Shown here: piece after piece, positions 60,392 through 64,000 of the stretch
Layout of the letters: each line of letters begins with the position of its first letter
Numbering within the stretch: position 1 is the stretch's first letter
NCBI GenBank assembly: GCA_020638905.1
Contig: JACKHP010000007.1
Coordinates: forward strand, 128,823 to 192,822
Source of the DNA: Planctomycetota bacterium
GTDB lineage: Bacteria > Planctomycetota > B15-G4
Length of the DNA: 64,000 nucleotides
Reading direction: 5' to 3'
Position numbers and translations under genes: made by a program
The notes under the pieces: model-generated
Told to the model about the DNA's origin: nothing
The model's database searches: none
Seen by the model: only the letters and a program-made list of their open reading frames with translations

Positions 60392-63300
60392 TCAGCCGTC
60401 GGACGACTGGACGGCCTCGTCGGTCGTGTCGCCGAGGTAGCCGAGCGCCTCGAGCTGCTCGGTGACCTGCGGGTCGGGCGGCGGTGCGGGACGGAACGTG
60501 AGCGCCTGCTGCTCGGTGCTGCCCGTGACGACGATCGAGATCGGCTCGTACTCGACGCCGTTGCTGGTGTAGATCGAGACCTCCCACGTGCCGGGCGCCA
60601 TGTCGTCGAACGTGTAGGTCATGTCGTTCTTGTCGGGACGGGCCGTGGCGCGCGAGCCGGTGGACGTGGTGGCGTTGAGCCAGATCCAGTCGGGGGCCTC
60701 GGCGGCGTCGACCAGGGTCAGCTTGCCCGAGACCTTCAGCCCGCGCGTGAGCCGCACGTCGGGGACGCGGGCCGTGCCCTGCGCGGGCACGTCGAATGCC
60801 TCGGACGTCTGGCGCGCGAAGCCGTCCATCTCGATCTCGGCCAGATACGAGCCTTCGCCGACCGGCTCCATCTCGAAGCGCCCGTCGGGGCCGGTCACGT
60901 CGAACGAGGAGCGTCCGCCCCACCAGCGGCCCTTCGACTCGGTGGATCGCACGGTGACGCGTGCGCCCTCGATCGGCTGGTTCGTGAGCGCGTCGACGAC
61001 GCGACCGCCGACCGTGCCGGTGCGCAGCGACAGCTCGAGGAACTCGTCGGCGTTCGGTTGCAGCTCGAACTCGTGCACCTCGACCGACGCACCGGGGAAG
61101 CTCTCGTTGCCCGAGCCGATCATGAGCGAGACGTCTCCGGCCTCGAGGCTGCCCATGTCGAACGAGCCGTCGGCGGCGGTGGTCGCCGAGCGGCGGATGC
61201 GGCCCCAGGTGCGGATCTTCCAGCCCTCGGCGGGGCGGCCGTTCACGAGCAGCCGGCCGCGCACCCTGCCGGTCTCGATGCCCTCGAGCGTGCTGCCCAC
61301 CTGAAGGATGGCCTCGCTCTCCTGGGCCGAGACGACCTCGACCTCGGTCTCGGCAAGGGCCGTCATCGCGAACGGCTCCCACCACGACGTGAGGCTGCCG
61401 GAGAGGTCGAAGCGCTCGCGCGCCGAGATCTCGACGTTGCCCGGGTCGACGTCGGCGAACGAGAACTCTCCGTCGAGGTCGCAGACCGTCATGCGCGGCA
61501 TCCCACCCCCGCGCGGGCCGCCGGCGCGCATGCCGCCGCCGCGGGCCTCGAGCATCACGAGCAGCGGCTCCGCCGGCGGCGCGCCGCGGTCGATGACGAT
61601 GCCCGAGATCGTGCCGCCCACCGTGAGCTCGACCACGATCGGCTCGTCGGAGGGCACCTTGATGTCGCGTTGGGTCACCGCCAGTCCCGGGTACATGACC
61701 TCGATCGAGTAGTCGCCGTCGGCCAGGCCCTGGAGCTGCGCGCCGCCGTCGGCCTTGGTGCGCGCGGTGGTGACCTGTCGACCGAAGCGCTCGCTGTCGT
61801 AGACGGTGACCAGCGCGTGCTCGACGGGACTCGCATCGGACGCCCGCACCACGCGGATCGGCTGGCCGCGCACGGGTTGCAGCTCGAGCCGCAGCACGTC
61901 GTCGTGCCAGGTGAGGTCGACGAAGTCGCGTCCGATCGACCAGCCGTCGGCCACCGCGACGATCTCCCACAGGCCGGGGGCGAGCGGACTCACGACCGGT
62001 CGGCCCTGGTCGTCCTTCGTGACCCGATCGTCGAGCGGCGCGGGACGCAGCAGGAAGTCGGGCACGTCCTCGGCGTCGTCGTCGGGCATGGCGCGGCCCA
62101 GCAGGCGCACGTCGTCGATGCGCGCGCCGGACGGGTCGACCACCTCGACCGTGACCGAGCGCTCGCCGCCGAGCACGATCGACAGCTCCTGTCCGCCGCC
62201 GGCGCTCACGGGCGCGGCCGAGGCGGTCCACGCGATGCCCGCTTCGGTGCGCGCCACGCCCGACGCGAGCGACGCGCGCAGGCCGCCGACCGAGACGCGT
62301 CCGTCGTCGCCGGTGGTGTAGGGACCCTTCAGGATCGCCACCGGTCCGACGCTCATGCGGTTGCCGACCATCACGCTGGCACCCGGCACCGGCTCCTGCT
62401 GCTCGTCGACGACGCGCACGACGACGGTCTCGCCGTCGCCCATCGGCACGCGTCCCAGGTCTTTCACACGGCCCGCCGGCCCGCTCGGGATCGGTCCGTT
62501 CACGCGCGCCTCGTGCACGCCGTCGTCGAGCACGAGCGACGGCAGCCCGGGACGCACGCCGGTCAGCTCGAAGCGTCCGTCGGCGTCGGTGCGCGTGGTG
62601 GGGATCGGCAGCAGCTTCTCGTAGCGCTCGACCTCGCTCGGCGGGACGAACACGAACGGCGCGGCGAGGTTGTCGTCCTCGACCAGGAAGGTGCAGCCGG
62701 CGTGGAAGTCGGCCACGCCCGACTCGAGCGCGATGCTCGGCAGTTCGATCGCGCGCACGCGCACGCCCGGGATCGGCTCGTCGCGTTCGTCGACCACGGT
62801 GCCCGCGAAGGTCACGCTGGCCGGCAGCACGATGTCTCCCAGGTCGCGGTCGACGCCGCTCTCGGGCACCTGCTCGAGGACCGTGAAGAACGCGCGCGGC
62901 CCGCCCGGGTCGACGAGCACCGCGCCCAGCACGCGCGTCTCGAGGCCCGCGATGCGGAAGCGTCCCTCGGCGTCGGTGCGGGCCTTGCCCAGCAGCAGGT
63001 CGGGCACGTGCAGATCGGGCGAGAGGAGGCCGTCGCTCGGCACGAGGAAGGTCGACGGTCCGCCGCCCACGATGGCCACCTCGATGTCGGGCACCGGTTC
63101 ACCGGACGGCTCGACGACGCGTCCCACGAGGGCGCCCAGCGCGCGCAGGTACGACGCGGGGACCTCGTCGACCGCCGCCGCGACCGGTGGCACGACAGGC
63201 GACGACACCTCGAGCACGGTGCGCTCGCCGGCCGCGGCGAGCGGGGCGAGCGTGGTCTTCGGGGCCGCCGCGGCGGTCGAGGCCGGAGGGGCTTCGAGCA

Positions 63301-63400
63301 CCACGTCGTCGGTGGCCGCGTCGTCGGAGAGCAACACCCAGGCCAGGGCCAGGACGATCGCGGCTCCGACCAGGCCGAGCACGAGCGGGATCTTCTTCAC
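60392..63400 (-). CDS. Membrane-anchored protein of carboxypeptidase-regulatory-like repeats
   Basis: 1,002 residues. One N-terminal membrane anchor (KKIPLVLGLVGAAIVLALAW), an Ala/Pro linker, then about eight to ten CarboxypepD_reg-like (Ig-like, transthyretin-type) beta domains. Each starts like GRVVEPSGEPVPDIEVAIVG, GTVVDERDEPIPGVRVRAIE, VRVVDEQQEPVPGASVMVGN, GRVVDALTNQPIEGARVTVR, and continues with a DADGRFRIAGLE-type turn. No catalytic domain is present. The GTG at 63400 is preferred to the GTG at 63436 because GGAGGAGG precedes it at 8 nt, and a TATCGT -10 (63435-63440, reverse) would leave the longer start untranscribed. It probably extends from the membrane and binds something; role unknown. 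Confidence 0.85.
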   Translation of the reverse strand: MKKIPLVLGLVGAAIVLALAWVLLSDDAATDDVVLEAPPASTAAAAPKTTLAPLAAAGERTVLEVSSPVVPPVAAAVDEVPASYLRALGALVGRVVEPSGEPVPDIEVAIVGGGPSTFLVPSDGLLSPDLHVPDLLLGKARTDAEGRFRIAGLETRVLGAVLVDPGGPRAFFTVLEQVPESGVDRDLGDIVLPASVTFAGTVVDERDEPIPGVRVRAIELPSIALESGVADFHAGCTFLVEDDNLAAPFVFVPPSEVERYEKLLPIPTTRTDADGRFELTGVRPGLPSLVLDDGVHEARVNGPIPSGPAGRVKDLGRVPMGDGETVVVRVVDEQQEPVPGASVMVGNRMSVGPVAILKGPYTTGDDGRVSVGGLRASLASGVARTEAGIAWTASAAPVSAGGGQELSIVLGGERSVTVEVVDPSGARIDDVRLLGRAMPDDDAEDVPDFLLRPAPLDDRVTKDDQGRPVVSPLAPGLWEIVAVADGWSIGRDFVDLTWHDDVLRLELQPVRGQPIRVVRASDASPVEHALVTVYDSERFGRQVTTARTKADGGAQLQGLADGDYSIEVMYPGLAVTQRDIKVPSDEPIVVELTVGGTISGIVIDRGAPPAEPLLVMLEARGGGMRAGGPRGGGMPRMTVCDLDGEFSFADVDPGNVEISARERFDLSGSLTSWWEPFAMTALAETEVEVVSAQESEAILQVGSTLEGIETGRVRGRLLVNGRPAEGWKIRTWGRIRRSATTAADGSFDMGSLEAGDVSLMIGSGNESFPGASVEVHEFELQPNADEFLELSLRTGTVGGRVVDALTNQPIEGARVTVRSTESKGRWWGGRSSFDVTGPDGRFEMEPVGEGSYLAEIEMDGFARQTSEAFDVPAQGTARVPDVRLTRGLKVSGKLTLVDAAEAPDWIWLNATTSTGSRATARPDKNDMTYTFDDMAPGTWEVSIYTSNGVEYEPISIVVTGSTEQQALTFRPAPPPDPQVTEQLEALGYLGDTTDEAVQSSDG

Positions 63401-63434
63401 GGGGGCTGCCTCCTCCGGAACCGGCGGGTTCCCC

Positions 63435-63497
63435 ACGATACTCCTCTCGTGTGGCGCGGGTGCGACCTCCCACGTCGCCGACCGACTTGGCTATGAT
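63435..63497. promoter_or_regulatory. Divergent -10 candidates TATCGT and TATGAT
   Basis: TATCGT (reverse, 63435-63440) lies about 35 nt from the GTG of the beta-repeat gene. TATGAT (forward, 63492-63497) overlaps the ATG of the lipoprotein at 63493 and is 7 nt from its GTG at 63505, pointing to a leaderless GTG start. Confidence 0.4.
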
Positions 63498-63942
63498 CCT
63501 CGCCGTGAAGCCCATCCGCTCCCGCGCCTTGCCGTCCGTCGTCGCCGTGCTGCTGCCCGCGCTCGCCGCGCTGCCGGGCTGCTTCGTGCTGTCTCCCGCG
63601 CTGCCGCCGGTCGATCCGCCGCCGAACATCGCGCCGCACCAGGTGGTGCTGCAGGTACCCGAAAGCGCGGTCGCGCGTCTCTCGCGTCCCTACGAGAAGG
63701 CCCAGCGCGAGCTCGCGCTGGCGAAGCTCGACGCGACCGATCCCGAGCTGGCCGCGGCCGTGCGTGAGCGGCGCGTCGAGACCGGCATGAGCGCCGAGTA
63801 CCTGATCTACATCTTCGAGTCGCATCCGACCCGGGTCTATCAGCAGGGTCCGCCGGGCGGGCACACCCAGGGCTGGGAGCCGGGCCGTTGGTTCGTGCGC
63901 CTCGACGAGTTCGGCCGGGTGGTCAGCGCCGGACGCTACTGA
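63493..63942 (+). CDS. Small predicted lipoprotein
   Basis: 149 residues from ATG 63493 or 145 from GTG 63505. A signal peptide with a good lipobox (AVLLPALAALPGC) is followed by LQVPESAVARLSRPYEKAQR and a compact C-terminal domain (YLIYIFESHPTRVYQQGPPG, then WEPGRWFVRLDEFGRVVSAG). The short domain could be SmpA/BamE-like, but this is not secure. The GTG start gives a better charged n-region (KPIRSR) and fits the TATGAT box. The gene is complete in the window. Confidence 0.75.
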   Translation: MILAVKPIRSRALPSVVAVLLPALAALPGCFVLSPALPPVDPPPNIAPHQVVLQVPESAVARLSRPYEKAQRELALAKLDATDPELAAAVRERRVETGMSAEYLIYIFESHPTRVYQQGPPGGHTQGWEPGRWFVRLDEFGRVVSAGRY

Positions 63943-63968
63943 CTCGCGTCGCACCCCCGCGCGGCTCC

Positions 63969-63991
63969 GGTCCTCGCCCCGACGAAGGACC
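63969..63991 (+). terminator. Hairpin after the lipoprotein gene
   Basis: GGTCCT-cgccccgacga-AGGACC, 6-bp stem with an 11-nt loop, 27 nt after the stop. Confidence 0.45.
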
Positions 63992-64000
63992 GCGCGCCGG

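Noticed and set aside
60371..63496. A 1,041-codon forward open frame
   Set aside because: Antisense shadow of the carboxypeptidase-regulatory repeat protein; its composition is Arg/Asp/His/Gly-rich and featureless.

Overview
The window reads as chromosomal DNA of a very GC-rich (by eye about 70 percent) Planctomycetota-like bacterium. The reasons are the gene types: two Ser/Thr kinase modules, each built from an ECF-type sigma factor plus a Hanks kinase with WD40 or TPR repeats; DUF1573, FG-GAP, HAF, RTX-like and carboxypeptidase-regulatory-like secreted proteins; and long Asp/Ala/Glu-rich low-complexity inserts. No rRNA, tRNA, transposase, integrase or CRISPR array was seen. Species assignment is inference; the gene calls rest on motifs read directly from the translations.

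Layout. 0-7.5 kb: the 5' end of an alpha-glucan phosphorylase; a tandem M14 carboxypeptidase pair whose first member has lost its zinc ligands; truB; and a PadR regulator divergent from a secreted HEXXH protein across a 19-bp palindrome. 7.5-13.9 kb: a secreted protein with a C-terminal domain that recurs in this window, a DUF1573 protein with a small Cys-containing partner, a macro domain protein, an SGNH hydrolase and an acylphosphatase. 13.9-18.8 kb: a 1,238-residue kinase-WD40 receptor divergent from its sigma factor, followed by a VOC remnant. 18.8-26.9 kb: a membrane protein, duplicated RTX-like repeat proteins, a GIY-YIG protein, a secreted beta protein, a YncE-like propeller and an FG-GAP-like protein.

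27-37.5 kb: a sigma factor/kinase-TPR operon (4-nt overlap), two secreted FG-GAP-type proteins, an AAA_14/DUF4143 ATPase after a lower-GC patch, and a membrane-anchored MutS-like ATPase. 37.5-47.4 kb: HAD/CaiB overlapping pair, methyltransferase, flavodoxin, a lone ECF sigma factor, AIM24, HDAC-like deacetylase, then a GT87 / kinase-fold / methyltransferase run that may act on envelope lipids or glycans. 47.4-48.1 kb is non-coding and holds an imperfect long inverted repeat. 48.1-52.7 kb: DUF4863, peroxiredoxin/HAD overlapping pair, pirin and a large membrane protein. 52.8-64 kb: a Cys-rich secreted protein, a stress/envelope cluster (DUF1328, DUF883/ElaB-like, holin-like), an unrecognised HTH-like protein, tandem secreted proteins sharing the recurrent C-terminal domain, a 1,002-residue membrane-anchored beta-repeat protein and a lipoprotein.

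How it fits together. Much of the window makes surface or secreted proteins, regulated at least partly by sigma factor/kinase pairs. Five secreted proteins (7.9, 23.5, 30.6, 57.9, 59.3 kb) share one C-terminal domain that I do not recognise from any named family; a secretion/anchoring role is the most interesting hypothesis here. Promoter -10 boxes of the form TAnnnT (TAGGAT, TACGCT, TAGACT) stand out upstream of many genes, some so close to the start codon that leaderless mRNAs are likely. Convergent gene ends are usually marked by perfect GC-rich hairpins without U-tracts.
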